Positions 8,412-16,926 of a DNA stretch of 64,000 nucleotides are shown here, in pieces. Both the position numbers and the translations under genes were made by a program. The DNA comes from Nocardioides sp. Arc9.136 (GTDB lineage Bacteria > Actinomycetota > Actinomycetes > Propionibacteriales > Nocardioidaceae): contig NZ_CP113431.1 of NCBI RefSeq assembly GCF_030506255.1, forward strand, positions 992,001 to 1,056,000, read 5' to 3'. Under the pieces are notes generated by a model. The model ran no database searches. It saw only the letters and a program-made list of their open reading frames with translations, and was not told the origin of the DNA. Numbering within the stretch: position 1 is the first letter of the stretch; each line of letters opens with the position of its first letter.

Positions 8412-9578
8412 GTGAGCGAACAGCAGCAGAAGGCAGGGTTCGAGACGCGGGCGATCCACGCGGGCTACGAGCCCGACGCCGCGACCGGTGCGGTCATCCC
8501 GCCCATCTACGCGACGTCGACGTACAAGCAGGACGGCGTGGGAGGACTGCGCGGCGGCTACGAGTACAGCCGGTCCGGCAACCCCACGCGCACCGCGCTG
8601 GAGGGCAACATCGCCGCGCTGGAGGAGGGGGAGCGAGGCTTCGCGTTCGCCTCCGGCCTCGCGGCCGAGGACACCCTCGTGCGCTCGGCGCTCAAGGCCG
8701 GCGACCACGTGGTCTTCCCCGACGACGCCTACGGCGGCACGCACCGCCTCTTCGACAAGGTCGTCAAGGTCTGGGGCGTCGACCACACCACCGCGGCGGT
8801 CTCCGACGTCGACGCGGTCCGCGCCGCGATCGAGCCGGGCCGCACGAAGATGGTCTGGATCGAGACGCCGACCAACCCGCTGCTCAACATCGCCGACATC
8901 GAGGCGCTCGCCGGTGTGGCGCACGAGGCGGGCGCGCTCCTCGTCGTCGACAACACCTTCGCCTCGCCGTACCTCCAGCAGCCGCTCACGCTCGGCGCGG
9001 ACGTGGTCGTGCACTCGACGACGAAGTACTGCGGCGGCCACTCCGACGTCGTCGGCGGTGCGCTCGTCGTCCGCGACCTCGAGCTGGCCGAGAGCATCGC
9101 CTTCCACCAGAACGCCATGGGCTCGGTGGCCGGCCCGTTCGACTCCTGGCTGGTGCTGCGCGGGCTGAAGACGCTCGCCCTGCGGATGGAGCGGCACTGC
9201 GACAACGCCGAGCGGGTCGTGGAGTTCCTCAGCAGCCACCCCGACGTGACGCAGGTGATCTACCCCGGCCTCGAGGAGCACCCGGGCCACGCGACCGCCA
9301 GCAGGCAGATGAAGCGGTACGGCGGCATGGTGTCCTTCCGCGTCGCCGGCGGCGAGCAGCAGGCGCTCCAGGTCTGCGAGCGCGCCCGGGTATTCACCCT
9401 CGGTGAGTCCCTCGGCGGCGTCGAGTCGCTCATCGAGCACCCGGGCCGGATGACCCACGCGAGCGTCGCGGGCACCGATCTCGAGGTCCCCGCGGACTTG
9501 GTCCGCCTCAGCGTCGGCATCGAGACCGCCGAGGACCTGGTCGCCGACCTGGCCCAGGCGCTCGGGACGCGCGGCTAG
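8412..9578 (+). CDS. metB: Cystathionine gamma-synthase (trans-sulfuration PLP enzyme)
   Basis: 388-residue Cys/Met-metabolism PLP enzyme. The substrate would be O-acylhomoserine plus cysteine giving cystathionine for methionine synthesis. The cofactor lysine is K205 in HSTTKYCGGHSD; other family motifs are YEYSRSGNPTR near residue 50 and GESLGGVESLIEHP near 335. Cystathionine gamma-lyase is hard to separate by sequence, but the genomic position next to greA and mca matches metB in mycobacteria. GTG 8412 is supported by TAACCT (8400-8405) 6 nt upstream, a leaderless -10. It lies 9 bp before the AI-2E permease gene. Confidence 0.88.
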   Translation: MSEQQQKAGFETRAIHAGYEPDAATGAVIPPIYATSTYKQDGVGGLRGGYEYSRSGNPTRTALEGNIAALEEGERGFAFASGLAAEDTLVRSALKAGDHVVFPDDAYGGTHRLFDKVVKVWGVDHTTAAVSDVDAVRAAIEPGRTKMVWIETPTNPLLNIADIEALAGVAHEAGALLVVDNTFASPYLQQPLTLGADVVVHSTTKYCGGHSDVVGGALVVRDLELAESIAFHQNAMGSVAGPFDSWLVLRGLKTLALRMERHCDNAERVVEFLSSHPDVTQVIYPGLEEHPGHATASRQMKRYGGMVSFRVAGGEQQALQVCERARVFTLGESLGGVESLIEHPGRMTHASVAGTDLEVPADLVRLSVGIETAEDLVADLAQALGTRG

Positions 9579-9587
9579 GTCGACGAG

Positions 9588-10982
9588 GTGGACGAGCAGC
9601 CGGGCAAGGGCCCCGCAGAGAGCCCGGACAGCGGTCCGGCGGCAGGCCCGCCGGCGGGCACGGCGGGAGGCGGCGGCCGGGAGCGGGCCGAGCAGGAGCA
9701 CCGCCGGCGCCTGGCGCTGCGGCTGCCGCGGATCGCCGACGACGACGACGGGCTCGCGCAGCGGCTCGCCCAGCAGTGGGCGCAGATGCGCGTGGACCGC
9801 CGCCCGGCGCCGGCGCCGATCCCGACCGGGCCGTCGAACTTCTCGCGGGCCCAAGTGCCCTGGGGCGTCGACCTCGCTGCGGCGTGGGCCTGGCGGCTGC
9901 TGGTCATCTGTGCGGCCAGCTACCTGCTGCTGCGGCTGGTCGGGTTCTTCTCGGTCATCAGCATCCCGCTCGCGGTGGCGCTGCTCGTCGCCGCGCTGGT
10001 CTCGCCGATCGTGGCGGGCCTGCACCGCCTCGGCCTGCCGCGGGGGCTGGCGTCGATCTCGGTGGTCATCGGCGGGCTCGGGCTGGTGGCGCTGCTGCTG
10101 ACCTTCGCCGGGCAGCAGGTCGCCACGGGCGCGACCGACCTCGCCGACCAGACCGTCAAGGGGCTCGGCGAGATCAAGACCTGGCTCAAGGACGGGCCGC
10201 TCAACGCCAGCGACAGCCAGATCAACGACTACATCGACGCCACGCAGCAGGCGATCACCGAGGGCTCGCGCAACGGCGGGGTCGTCTCGCAGGTCAGCGA
10301 GGTCGGCTCGGCGGTCACCCACGTGTTCGCCGGCTTCTTCATCGTGCTGTTCGCGACGTACTTCTTCCTGGCCGACGGCGAGCGGATCTGGGCGTTCCTC
10401 GTCCGGATCGCGCCCCGCGCCGCCCGCGAGCACGTCGACAGCTCCGGCCGCGTCGCCTGGGTCTCGCTGACCCAGTTCGTGCGGGCGACGGTGATCGTCG
10501 CGCTCGTGGACGCCATCGGCATCGCGATCGTCGCCGCGGTGCTGGGCGTCCCGTTCGTGCTGGCAATCGGCGTGCTGGTCTTCCTCGGCTCGTTCGTCCC
10601 GATGATCGGTGCGACCATAGCCGGCTCGGTGGCGGTGCTGGTCGCGCTGGTCGACCAGGGACCCATCACCGCGCTGCTCATGCTCGCCGGCGTGATCGTG
10701 GTCCAGCAGGTCGAGGGACACGTGCTGCAGCCGTTCCTGCTCGGTCGCTGGGTCTCGGTCCACCCGCTGGCGGTCATCGTCGCCATCGCCTGCGGCGTCG
10801 TCGTCGCCGGCGTCGCCGGTGCCCTGGTCGCCGTGCCGCTCGCCGCCGCCGGCAACGCGGTGGTCGCCCACCTGGCCGCCAACACCGCGCCCGACGCGGA
10901 TCCCGTCGAGGAGCTGCAGGAGGACTACGAGGAGACCGGTGCCCAGGTCGAGGTGCCGGAGGACCCGGAGAGCCCGCTGTGA
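9588..10982 (+). CDS. AI-2E/PerM family transporter
   Basis: 464-residue membrane protein of the AI-2E exporter/PerM family. A hydrophilic N-terminal tail of about 95 residues rich in Gly, Pro and charged residues precedes about seven to eight transmembrane helices, with the conserved helix block PFVLAIGVLVFLGSFVPMIG near residue 322 and an acidic C-terminal tail. The family includes autoinducer exporters and Na+/H+ antiporters; the substrate here is unknown. A relative (Rv1101c) sits in the same neighbourhood in M. tuberculosis. It overlaps ilvA by 4 bp (GTGA), so the two are probably translationally coupled. Confidence 0.85.
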   Translation: MDEQPGKGPAESPDSGPAAGPPAGTAGGGGRERAEQEHRRRLALRLPRIADDDDGLAQRLAQQWAQMRVDRRPAPAPIPTGPSNFSRAQVPWGVDLAAAWAWRLLVICAASYLLLRLVGFFSVISIPLAVALLVAALVSPIVAGLHRLGLPRGLASISVVIGGLGLVALLLTFAGQQVATGATDLADQTVKGLGEIKTWLKDGPLNASDSQINDYIDATQQAITEGSRNGGVVSQVSEVGSAVTHVFAGFFIVLFATYFFLADGERIWAFLVRIAPRAAREHVDSSGRVAWVSLTQFVRATVIVALVDAIGIAIVAAVLGVPFVLAIGVLVFLGSFVPMIGATIAGSVAVLVALVDQGPITALLMLAGVIVVQQVEGHVLQPFLLGRWVSVHPLAVIVAIACGVVVAGVAGALVAVPLAAAGNAVVAHLAANTAPDADPVEELQEDYEETGAQVEVPEDPESPL

Positions 10983-12199
10983 CCACCGGGCCCGTCTCCC
11001 TCGCCGAGATCGAGGCCGCCCGCGAGCTGCTCGAGGGCGTGGCCGTGCGCACGCCGATGGAGGAGTCGCGCTGGCTCTCCGACCTCGCCGGGGGGCCGGT
11101 GCTGCTCAAGTGCGAGAACCTGCAGCGCACCGGGTCCTTCAAGGCCCGCGGCGCCTACGTCCGGATCGCGCGGCTCTCCGAGGAGGAGCGCGCCCGCGGC
11201 GTGGTCGCGGCCTCGGCCGGCAACCACGCCCAGGGCGTGGCGCTGGCCGCGCGGATGCTCGGCACCAAGGCCACCGTCTTCATGCCCGAGGGCGCCCCGA
11301 TCAACAAGGAGAAGGCGACCCGCGGGTACGGCGCGGAAGTGGTGTTCGAGGGCCGCTTCCTCGAGGAGTCGCTGGTCGCGGCCCGCCGCTTCGAGGCCGA
11401 GACCGGTGCGGTGCTCATCCACCCCTTCGACCACGCCGACATCGTGGTCGGGCAGGCCACGGCCGGGCTCGAGGTCCTCGAGCAGGCGCCCGAGGTGCGG
11501 ACCGTGCTGGTGCCGACCGGTGGCGGGGGACTGCTGGCCGGGATCGCGATGGCGGTCAAGGCGGCCCGGCCCGACGTCCGCGTCGTCGGCGTCCAGGCGG
11601 CCGGCGCCGCGGCGTACCCCGCCTCGCTGGAACAGGGCCGGCCGGTCGCCCTGGAGACGATGAAGACGATGGCCGACGGCATCGCGGTCGGACTGCCCGG
11701 CGACCTCACCTTCGCCGCCGTCCGCGACCACGTCGACGAGATCCGGACGGTCTCGGAGGACTCGCTATCGCGCGCCCTCCTCGCGCTGGTCGAGCGGGCC
11801 AAGATGGTCGTCGAGCCCGCCGGTGCCGCCGCCGTGGCGGCGCTGCTCGACGACCCGGCCGGCTTCCCGACGCCCGCGGTCGCGGTGCTCTCCGGCGGCA
11901 ACATCGACCCCCTCCTGCTGGGCAAGGTGATCCGGCACGGCATGGCCGCCGCCGGTCGCTACGTCAACCTGACGCTGACGATCCCCGACGTCCCCGGCGG
12001 CCTCGCCCAGCTCCTGGTCGAGGTCAGCGCCGCGGGCGCGAACGTCCTCGAGGTCGTGCACGAGCGGATCTCGCCCACCCTGCACCTCGACGAGGTCGAG
12101 GTGCACCTCCAGCTGGAGACCCGGGGCGCGCCGCACGCCGAGCGGGTGGTCGCCCGGCTCCGCGAGCGCGGCTACCGCGTCGCCGAGGGTCGCTCCTGA
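10979..12199 (+). CDS. ilvA: Threonine ammonia-lyase with C-terminal ACT-like domain
   Basis: 406-residue PLP enzyme that deaminates threonine to 2-oxobutanoate, feeding isoleucine synthesis. K55 in GSFKARGAY binds PLP; SAGNHAQG (79-86) and the phosphate loop TGGGGLLAG near residue 180 complete the fold. A C-terminal ACT-like region (about 325-406, YVNLTLTIPDVPGGLAQLL) suggests allosteric control. At about 400 residues it is the shorter single-regulatory-domain type. The GTG start lies inside the stop of the permease gene. The open frame extends far upstream only as a shadow of that gene. Confidence 0.92.
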   Translation: MTTGPVSLAEIEAARELLEGVAVRTPMEESRWLSDLAGGPVLLKCENLQRTGSFKARGAYVRIARLSEEERARGVVAASAGNHAQGVALAARMLGTKATVFMPEGAPINKEKATRGYGAEVVFEGRFLEESLVAARRFEAETGAVLIHPFDHADIVVGQATAGLEVLEQAPEVRTVLVPTGGGGLLAGIAMAVKAARPDVRVVGVQAAGAAAYPASLEQGRPVALETMKTMADGIAVGLPGDLTFAAVRDHVDEIRTVSEDSLSRALLALVERAKMVVEPAGAAAVAALLDDPAGFPTPAVAVLSGGNIDPLLLGKVIRHGMAAAGRYVNLTLTIPDVPGGLAQLLVEVSAAGANVLEVVHERISPTLHLDEVEVHLQLETRGAPHAERVVARLRERGYRVAEGRS

Positions 12200-12250
12200 G
12201 CCGTCGCGGGATGCAACGCGCCGTTCGCTCATCCACCGCGTCGTCCGGTG

Positions 12251-12350
12251 GCCTACCGCGCTGTTCGAGCGTGTACCGCGCCGGTCGAGCGTCTACCGCG
12301 CCGGTCGAGCGTCTACCGCGCCGGTCGAGCGTCTACCGCGCCGACCCGTC
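12251..12350 (+). repeat. Five tandem copies of a 20-bp repeat
   Basis: Units start at 12251, 12271, 12291, 12311 and 12331. The consensus is GTCTACCGCGCCGGTCGAGC; copies 3 and 4 are identical, copies 1, 2 and 5 diverge. All five units keep the core TACCGCGC. The period is 20 bases, so it is not codon-phased. Confidence 0.9.
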
Positions 12351-12362
12351 GGCGCGGTAGAC
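12331..12362. terminator. Hairpin formed by the last repeat and its inverted copy
   Basis: A 14-bp perfect stem (12331-12344 with 12349-12362) and a 4-nt loop. The left arm is the start of the fifth tandem unit. It could end ilvA transcription, but it is equally part of the repeat element. Confidence 0.6.
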
Positions 12363-12425
12363 CTCTGGACAGCGCGTTGCAAGCCGGCGCGGCGTCCGGC
12401 GCGGCGTCGCGACGCCCCCAGGACG

Positions 12426-12463
12426 CAGCAGCGCCCCCGGCCGACCGGCCGGGGGCGCTGCTG
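12426..12463. terminator. Bidirectional hairpin terminator
   Basis: A 17-bp perfect stem (12426-12442 with 12447-12463) and a 4-nt loop, 28 bp beyond the greA stop and downstream of ilvA. Confidence 0.8.
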
Positions 12464-12490
12464 GTGGGGCTCCTGCTGGGTGGAGGCGCG

Positions 12491-12994
12491 TCAGCCGGTG
12501 TACGGCGTGGCGTCGACGATGACGACCTCGAGGGTCTTGCCGTTCGGCGCCTCGTAGGCGACGGTGTCGCCCTTCTTCTTGCCGTTGATCGCCGAGCCGA
12601 GCGGCGACTGCGGGGAGTACACCGTGAGGCCTTCGGGCTCGATCTCGCGGGCACCGAGGAGGAACGTCTCGGTCTCGTCGTCGTCGTCGCCGACGAACTT
12701 GTAGGTCACGATCATGCCGGGCTCGACGATGCCGTCGTCGGGAGGCGTCTCGCCGATCTCGGCGCGGCGCAGCATGTCCTCGAGCTGCCGGATCCGGCCC
12801 TCGACGCGACCCTGCTCCTCACGGGCGGCGTGGTAGCCGCCGTTCTCCTTCAGATCGCCCTCGTCGCGGGCGGCGGCGATCCGCTCGATGACCTCCTGGC
12901 GGACGGGGCCCTTGAGGTTCTCGAGCTCGGCCGCGAGCTTGTCGTGGGCGTCCTGGGTCAGCCAGACGGTGCCCTGCTCGGTCGACTGGGTCAT
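12491..12994 (-). CDS. greA: Transcription elongation factor GreA
   Basis: 167-residue GreA. It rescues backtracked RNA polymerase by stimulating transcript cleavage through the secondary channel. The N-terminal coiled coil (residues about 10-85) includes ERIAAARDEGDLKENGGYHA, whose acidic D/E tip residues coordinate the catalytic Mg; the C-terminal FKBP-like domain contains SPLGSAINGKKKGDTVAYEA. The ATG at 12994 has an AGGAG site about 6 nt upstream. Longer in-frame extension upstream is not conserved in GreA and is rejected. The same position next to DUF4307 and mca occurs in mycobacteria (Rv1080c). Confidence 0.95.
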   Translation of the reverse strand: MTQSTEQGTVWLTQDAHDKLAAELENLKGPVRQEVIERIAAARDEGDLKENGGYHAAREEQGRVEGRIRQLEDMLRRAEIGETPPDDGIVEPGMIVTYKFVGDDDDETETFLLGAREIEPEGLTVYSPQSPLGSAINGKKKGDTVAYEAPNGKTLEVVIVDATPYTG

Positions 12995-13201
12995 GGCAAC
13001 TCCTGATGGTGCGAACGGGTGGGGCGGGGGGTGCCCGCCCTGCGTGCGTGGAACTGGTCCCGATCGGGTGCGCCGAGGGTGTGCTCGTACGCCGCGGCAC
13101 TGGTGCTGACGCCGTGGGCCGGCGTCTCGGGCCCTCCTCTGGACGGCCCGGGCGGGACAGTCAGATCGGCCACTGTAACAAGCGGCCACCGGTTCCGCAG
13201 G

Positions 13202-13606
13202 TCAGCGATAGCGGGTCTGCCCGTCGGCCTTGCAGCCGAGCAGCTCCAGGGACGTCGCGCGGCGGTCGGTGCGCACCGACTGCTCCTGGCGCTGCCCCAG
13301 GGCCGGGTCGGGCCGGAACTCCAGCTCGCCCACCGTGGTGTGGTCCTCGGCGAAGGCGCGCAGCAGGCAGTCCGCCTCCACGCCGTCGTCGCGCAGGTCG
13401 ACGACCACCACCGCGTCGACGGTGTGCTCGTCGACGACCTCGAACGTCTCCAGCTCCGAGGTGACCTCGGGGGTCGAGTGCGCCCACGCCGTCCAGGCCA
13501 GCCAGCCGAGGAAGAGGACCCCCAGGACCACCGCCGCGACCACCGACGCCCGACGTCGCCAGGGCGCCGGGGCGCCGTACCGCTCGGCCAGGACGTCGGT
13601 GCTCAT
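13202..13606 (-). CDS. DUF4307 single-TM membrane protein
   Basis: 134-residue protein with a short basic N-terminus ([10 protein letters not shown]), one transmembrane helix (about 22-42), and an extracytoplasmic beta domain with two cysteines (near residues 80 and 123). Location between greA and mca and the sequence layout match DUF4307 (Rv1081c in M. tuberculosis); function unknown. Two in-frame ATGs, 13615 and 13606, are possible; 13606 is listed because the product then starts MSTD, but GGGAG sits too close to it to decide. Confidence 0.7.
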   Translation of the reverse strand: MSTDVLAERYGAPAPWRRRASVVAAVVLGVLFLGWLAWTAWAHSTPEVTSELETFEVVDEHTVDAVVVVDLRDDGVEADCLLRAFAEDHTTVGELEFRPDPALGQRQEQSVRTDRRATSLELLGCKADGQTRYR

Positions 13607-13650
13607 GGCTCCCATGGTCCCACCCGTCCGGTGGCCGGGGGCGGGCGACC

Positions 13651-13656
13651 TAGGAT
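13651..13656 (+). promoter_or_regulatory. Leaderless -10 element TAGGAT for mca
   Basis: TAGGAT ends 7 nt before the mca ATG at 13664, so the transcript probably begins at or within a base or two of the start codon. It rejects a 215-codon upstream in-frame extension. Confidence 0.65.
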
Positions 13657-13663
13657 CGGCCCC

Positions 13664-14560
13664 ATGTCGCACCACGGGTCACCGCAGCCCCGGTCGGGTC
13701 TCCGGCTGATGCACGTCCACGCCCACCCCGACGACGAGTCGAGCAAGGGCGCCGCGTCCACGGCGATGTACGTCGCCCAGGGGGTCGACGTCCACGTCGT
13801 CACCTGCACCGGTGGCGAGCGCGGCTCGATCCTGAACCCGAAGATGGACCGGCCCGACATCGCGGCGAACATCACCGAGATCCGGCGCCAGGAGATGGAG
13901 CGGGCCCGCGACATCCTCGGCGTCACCCAGGACTGGCTCGGCTTCGTCGACTCCGGCTGGCCCGAGGGGGACCCGAAGCCGCCGCTGCCCGAGGGCTGCT
14001 TCGCGCTGGTGCCGCTGGAGGAGGCGGCCGCGCCGCTCGTGCGGCTGATCCGCGAGCTGCGCCCGCACGTCGTCACGACGTACGACGAGCGCGGGGGCTA
14101 CCCCCACCCCGACCACATCAAGTGCCACGAGGTGACCGTCGCGGCGTTCGAGGCGGCCGGCGACCCCGAGCGGTACCCCGACCTCGGTGAGCCGTGGCAG
14201 CCGCTCAAGCTCTACTACCACCACGGCTTCAACCGCCCCAAGACCCAGGCGATCCACGACGCGATGCTGGCCCACGGGCTGGAGTCGCCGTACGTCGAGC
14301 GGCTCGCGGACTGGAAGCCCGAGCCCGACTGGGACGCGCGGATCACCACCCGGGTGCCCTGCGCGGAGTACTTCGGCGTCCGCGACCAGGCCCTCCTCGC
14401 CCACGCCACCCAGATCGACCCCGACGGCATGTGGTTCGCGGTGCCGCGGGAGATCCAGGAGGAGGTGTGGCCGACCGAGGACTTCGAGCTCGTCGTGAGC
14501 CACGTCCCCTCCGAGGTCCCCGAGAGCGACCTCTTCGCCGGCATCACCGACCCCGCCTGA
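13664..14560 (+). CDS. mca: Mycothiol S-conjugate amidase Mca
   Basis: 298-residue zinc amidase of the LmbE/MshB family. It cleaves mycothiol S-conjugates to release mercapturic acids for export, a detoxification step unique to mycothiol-producing actinobacteria. The zinc/catalytic motif AHPDDE is at residues 20-25, and the third histidine is in YPHPDHIK near 147-154. The length and the C-terminal [20 protein letters not shown] region match Mca rather than the deacetylase MshB. The start is fixed by the leaderless -10 element at 13651. The small membrane protein gene follows 13 bp later. Confidence 0.93.
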   Translation: MSHHGSPQPRSGLRLMHVHAHPDDESSKGAASTAMYVAQGVDVHVVTCTGGERGSILNPKMDRPDIAANITEIRRQEMERARDILGVTQDWLGFVDSGWPEGDPKPPLPEGCFALVPLEEAAAPLVRLIRELRPHVVTTYDERGGYPHPDHIKCHEVTVAAFEAAGDPERYPDLGEPWQPLKLYYHHGFNRPKTQAIHDAMLAHGLESPYVERLADWKPEPDWDARITTRVPCAEYFGVRDQALLAHATQIDPDGMWFAVPREIQEEVWPTEDFELVVSHVPSEVPESDLFAGITDPA

Positions 14561-14573
14561 GAGGATGGGCACC

Positions 14574-14888
14574 ATGGCCCTCGACCTCGTCCCGCTCCTC
14601 ACCGACGCGCTCGTCCGTGCCGCGGAGCAGGCGCCGGAGCCCGAGGACGTCAAGGCCGGCTGGCTGGCCTTCGGCATCTTCATCGCGCTCGCGGTCGCGG
14701 TCGGCCTGCTCGGGTGGAGCCTGACCCACCGGCTGCGCAACGCCCAGTCCTCCGAGGACGCCGGCCGGTACGACCCCTCGGACCGCCGCCCGCGCTCGGA
14801 GGAGCCGCAGGCGCGTGCCGAGGAGATGCGGCGGGAGTCGCCCGGCGCGCCGGAGTCGCCCGGGTCACCCGGCCCCTCCACCGACTGA
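14574..14888 (+). CDS. Small single-TM protein downstream of mca
   Basis: 104-residue protein: one transmembrane helix (about residues 25-47) followed by a charged, Pro/Ser/Glu-rich cytoplasmic tail. Unknown function. A small membrane protein gene also follows mca in mycobacteria (Rv1083), suggesting a conserved neighbour. GAGGAT (14561-14566) lies 7 nt before the ATG at 14574, a variant leaderless -10, so the gene may have its own promoter despite the close spacing. Confidence 0.65.
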   Translation: MALDLVPLLTDALVRAAEQAPEPEDVKAGWLAFGIFIALAVAVGLLGWSLTHRLRNAQSSEDAGRYDPSDRRPRSEEPQARAEEMRRESPGAPESPGSPGPSTD

Positions 14889-14892
14889 GAGG

Positions 14893-14926
14893 GCGCGGAT
14901 GGCCCGCACGGGCCATTCCTCCGCGC
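14893..14926 (+). terminator. Hairpin terminator after the mca unit
   Basis: A 14-bp stem, GCGCGGA plus TGGCCCG (14893-14906), pairs with CGGGCCA (14909-14915) and TCCGCGC (14920-14926); the right side has a 4-nt bulge. It lies 4 nt after the stop of the small membrane protein. Confidence 0.7.
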
Positions 14927-14976
14927 GGACGGCTGCATCTGGGTCCGGACCCTTCGGTCGGGGCACCCGTCCTGCC

Positions 14977-14982
14977 TAGGGT
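14977..14982 (+). promoter_or_regulatory. Leaderless -10 element TAGGGT
   Basis: TAGGGT ends 6 nt before the GTG start at 14989 of the first EEP gene. Confidence 0.6.
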
Positions 14983-14988
14983 CGCGCA

Positions 14989-15876
14989 GTGCCCTCCTCC
15001 AGCCCCGCGCCCGGACGACGCGTCCGCGCCCTCGTCGCCTGCTGCGTGACCGCCCTCGTGGCGGCCGTCCTGGCGACCGGACCGGTCGCCGCGCCGCTGC
15101 TGCCCCCGGCGGGTGCGGAGCCCGCCCGCCCGATCAGCCCGACCTTCGACATCGGCACCTTCAACCAGCTCGGCAGCCAGCACACCGCCGGCAAGGGCGG
15201 CTGGGGGCCCGGGCGGATGCGCGCGCGGGTCACCGCCGGCCTGGTGCAGCGCAAGGGCCTCGACGTCGTGGGCTTCCAGGAGGTCCAGGCCGACCAGCTG
15301 CAGGTGCTGCAGCGCCGGCTCGACGGGTACGCCGTGTGGCCGGGCACGTCGCTCGGCGGCGGCGGCCTCCGGCTCCAGATCGCGTGGAAGTCCTGGATGT
15401 TCCGCCTGCTCGACCACGGCAGCGTCACCACGGCGTTCGACCGGCAGCGGCGACCGGTCCCGTGGGTGCTGCTGGAGCACCGCGGCACCGGCCGCAAGCT
15501 CTACGTCGTCGACGTGCACAACAGCCCCCGCGGCCTGGAGGCCGAGCGCGACTCGGCCACCCGCAAGGTGGTCCGGCTCGTGCGCGAGCTGCGCGCCACG
15601 GGTCGGGCAGTCTTCGTCGTGGGCGACATGAACGAGCACGAGGAGGTCTTCTGCTCGCTGGTAGGCCGGACCGACCTCGTCGCCGCGAACGGAGGGTCGG
15701 CCGCCTCCCCACGCGAGTGCAGCCCGCCGCCGGGCCGCCTGCTCATCGACTGGATCTTCGGCGGTGGTCCGATGAGGTTCTCCGGCTACGGCGTCCTGGA
15801 GGGGTCCTCGGTGCGGGTGGCCAGCGACCACGCCCTGGTCCGGGCGTCGGTCACCATGCGGGCGCGTCGCCGCTGA
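14989..15876 (+). CDS. Secreted EEP-family phosphodiesterase/nuclease, paralog 1 of 3
   Basis: 295 residues with an N-terminal signal peptide (hydrophobic core about 13-33, likely cleavage near residue 43) and an endonuclease/exonuclease/phosphatase domain. Catalytic signatures are all present: TFNQLGSQH (metal/phosphate Asn), FQEVQADQL (metal Glu, about 98), VDVHNSPRG, GDMNEHEE, IDWIFGG and SDHALV. Two cysteines flank the domain's late loop (VFCSL and RECSPP), likely a disulfide. Substrates of this superfamily include DNA, RNA, inositol phosphates and sphingomyelin; none can be chosen. It is the first of three tandem paralogs, each with its own leaderless promoter. Confidence 0.82.
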   Translation: MPSSSPAPGRRVRALVACCVTALVAAVLATGPVAAPLLPPAGAEPARPISPTFDIGTFNQLGSQHTAGKGGWGPGRMRARVTAGLVQRKGLDVVGFQEVQADQLQVLQRRLDGYAVWPGTSLGGGGLRLQIAWKSWMFRLLDHGSVTTAFDRQRRPVPWVLLEHRGTGRKLYVVDVHNSPRGLEAERDSATRKVVRLVRELRATGRAVFVVGDMNEHEEVFCSLVGRTDLVAANGGSAASPRECSPPPGRLLIDWIFGGGPMRFSGYGVLEGSSVRVASDHALVRASVTMRARRR

Positions 15877-15923
15877 CGCGACGGCCCGGTCCGCGGGCGG
15901 TGCCGCGAAGGTAAGGCGACTTG

Positions 15924-15937
15924 CTGGTCTGGACCAG
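15924..15937. promoter_or_regulatory. DasR (dre)-like palindrome CTGGTCTGGACCAG
   Basis: A perfect inverted repeat (CTGGTC, 2-nt centre, GACCAG) that ends 7 nt before the -10 element of the second EEP gene, so it overlaps the expected -35 zone. It is the exact reverse complement of the site at 19140-19153 and resembles the GntR/HutC-family DasR element TGGTCTAGACCA. Confidence 0.5.
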
Positions 15938-15944
15938 TCCTGAC

Positions 15945-15950
15945 TACCGT
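15945..15950 (+). promoter_or_regulatory. Leaderless -10 element TACCGT
   Basis: TACCGT ends 6 nt before the ATG at 15957 of the second EEP gene. Confidence 0.6.
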
Positions 15951-15956
15951 CCCCGG

Positions 15957-16865
15957 ATGCCCCGAGTCACGACCGCACCGTCCGTCACCCACGCCCAGGG
16001 CCCCCAGCGACCGGCCCGCACCCACACGGTCACCGTCACCCTCGCGCTCGTGATGGCCCTCGCCGCCAGCCTCCTGGTGGGCGCGCCCGCGCGCGCTGCC
16101 GTGGAGTCGGCGCGCAAGCCGACCGGCTTCGGCTTCAAGATCGGCACCTTCAACGTGCTCGGCAGCCAGCACACGCGTGGCCGCGGCGGCTTCGCGCCCG
16201 GCACCCAGCGCGCCCGGTGGACCGCCGGCTCGATCCAGAAGCGCGGGATCGACGTCATCGGCCTGCAGGAGGTGCAGAAGGACCAGCTGCGCGTGCTGCG
16301 CAACCGGCTGCCCGGCTACCGGATCTGGCCCGGCACCAGCCTGGGCAACCAGGGCGTGCGGCTGCAGATCGCCTTCCGCAAGCGGCAGTTCGAGATGGTC
16401 GGCCACGGCTCCGTGGTGACCCGCTTCGACCGCCAGCGGCGCCCGATCCCGTGGGTGCGCCTGCGGGACCGGCGCACCGACCGCCGCTTCTTCGTCATCG
16501 ACGTGCACAACTCGCCCAGGGGCATGGAGGGCGAGCGCGACTCCGCCACCGCCAAGCAGGTCCGGCTCGTCCAGCGGCTGCGGAGGAAGGGCAACCCGGT
16601 GTTCCTGACCGCCGACGCCAACGAGAAGCGCGAGTTCTACTGCAAGCTCACCGCCCGCACCGACCTGCGCGCCGCGAACGGCGGCAACCCCGGCGCCCGT
16701 GGCTGCAAGCCGCCGAAGCGACGCCTGCGCATCGACTGGGTCCTCGGCGGCCGCCGGGTGAAGTTCAGCCACTACCAGGAGGACCGCGGCCCCCGCGTCC
16801 GGAAGTCGAGCGACCACGAGCTCATCCACGCCCGGGTGCGCGTGCGCCCGGCGCGCGGGCGCTGA
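15957..16865 (+). CDS. Secreted EEP-family phosphodiesterase/nuclease, paralog 2 of 3
   Basis: 302 residues: signal peptide (about 22-44, ending ARAA) then an EEP domain with TFNVLGSQH, LQEVQKDQL, IDVHNSPRG, ADANEKRE (the usual GDxN is ADAN here), IDWVLGG and SSDHELI. The conserved late cysteine pair is present (FYCKL and RGCKPP). The mature protein is strikingly basic (many Arg/Lys, tail VRPARGR), consistent with a nucleic-acid or polyanion substrate; this is inference. It shares QLGSQH/VLGSQH, WPGTSLG and RLQIA with its neighbours, showing tandem duplication. A DasR-like palindrome sits in its promoter. Confidence 0.82.
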   Translation: MPRVTTAPSVTHAQGPQRPARTHTVTVTLALVMALAASLLVGAPARAAVESARKPTGFGFKIGTFNVLGSQHTRGRGGFAPGTQRARWTAGSIQKRGIDVIGLQEVQKDQLRVLRNRLPGYRIWPGTSLGNQGVRLQIAFRKRQFEMVGHGSVVTRFDRQRRPIPWVRLRDRRTDRRFFVIDVHNSPRGMEGERDSATAKQVRLVQRLRRKGNPVFLTADANEKREFYCKLTARTDLRAANGGNPGARGCKPPKRRLRIDWVLGGRRVKFSHYQEDRGPRVRKSSDHELIHARVRVRPARGR

Positions 16866-16914
16866 CCCGCGGGACCAGCTCGCGCAGGAAGGACACGGAG
16901 ACGTGCAGGACCGG

Positions 16915-16920
16915 TACCCT
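16915..16920 (+). promoter_or_regulatory. Leaderless -10 element TACCCT
   Basis: TACCCT ends 6 nt before the GTG at 16927. A competing in-frame GTG at 16903 has GGAG only 3 nt upstream. Confidence 0.5.
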
Positions 16921-16926
16921 GCTGCG

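Larger units (their letters stand above)
12212..12381. repeat. Nested repeat element bounded by 10-bp inverted repeats
   Basis: A 170-bp intergenic block between convergent ilvA and greA. Its ends are exact inverted copies, TGCAACGCGC at 12212-12221 and GCGCGTTGCA at 12372-12381. Inside are five tandem 20-bp units and a terminal hairpin (annotated separately). No coding function is apparent; a short Arg/Ser-rich frame through the repeats is an artefact of the periodicity. Confidence 0.75.

Noticed and set aside
12231..12300. Short Arg/Ser-rich peptide frame through the repeats
   Set aside because: The 20-base period shifts frame each unit, so the apparent peptide repeat arises from sequence periodicity.
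12251..12362. Tandem 20-bp repeats considered as CRISPR
   Set aside because: No spacers between copies, period too short, and no cas genes in view.
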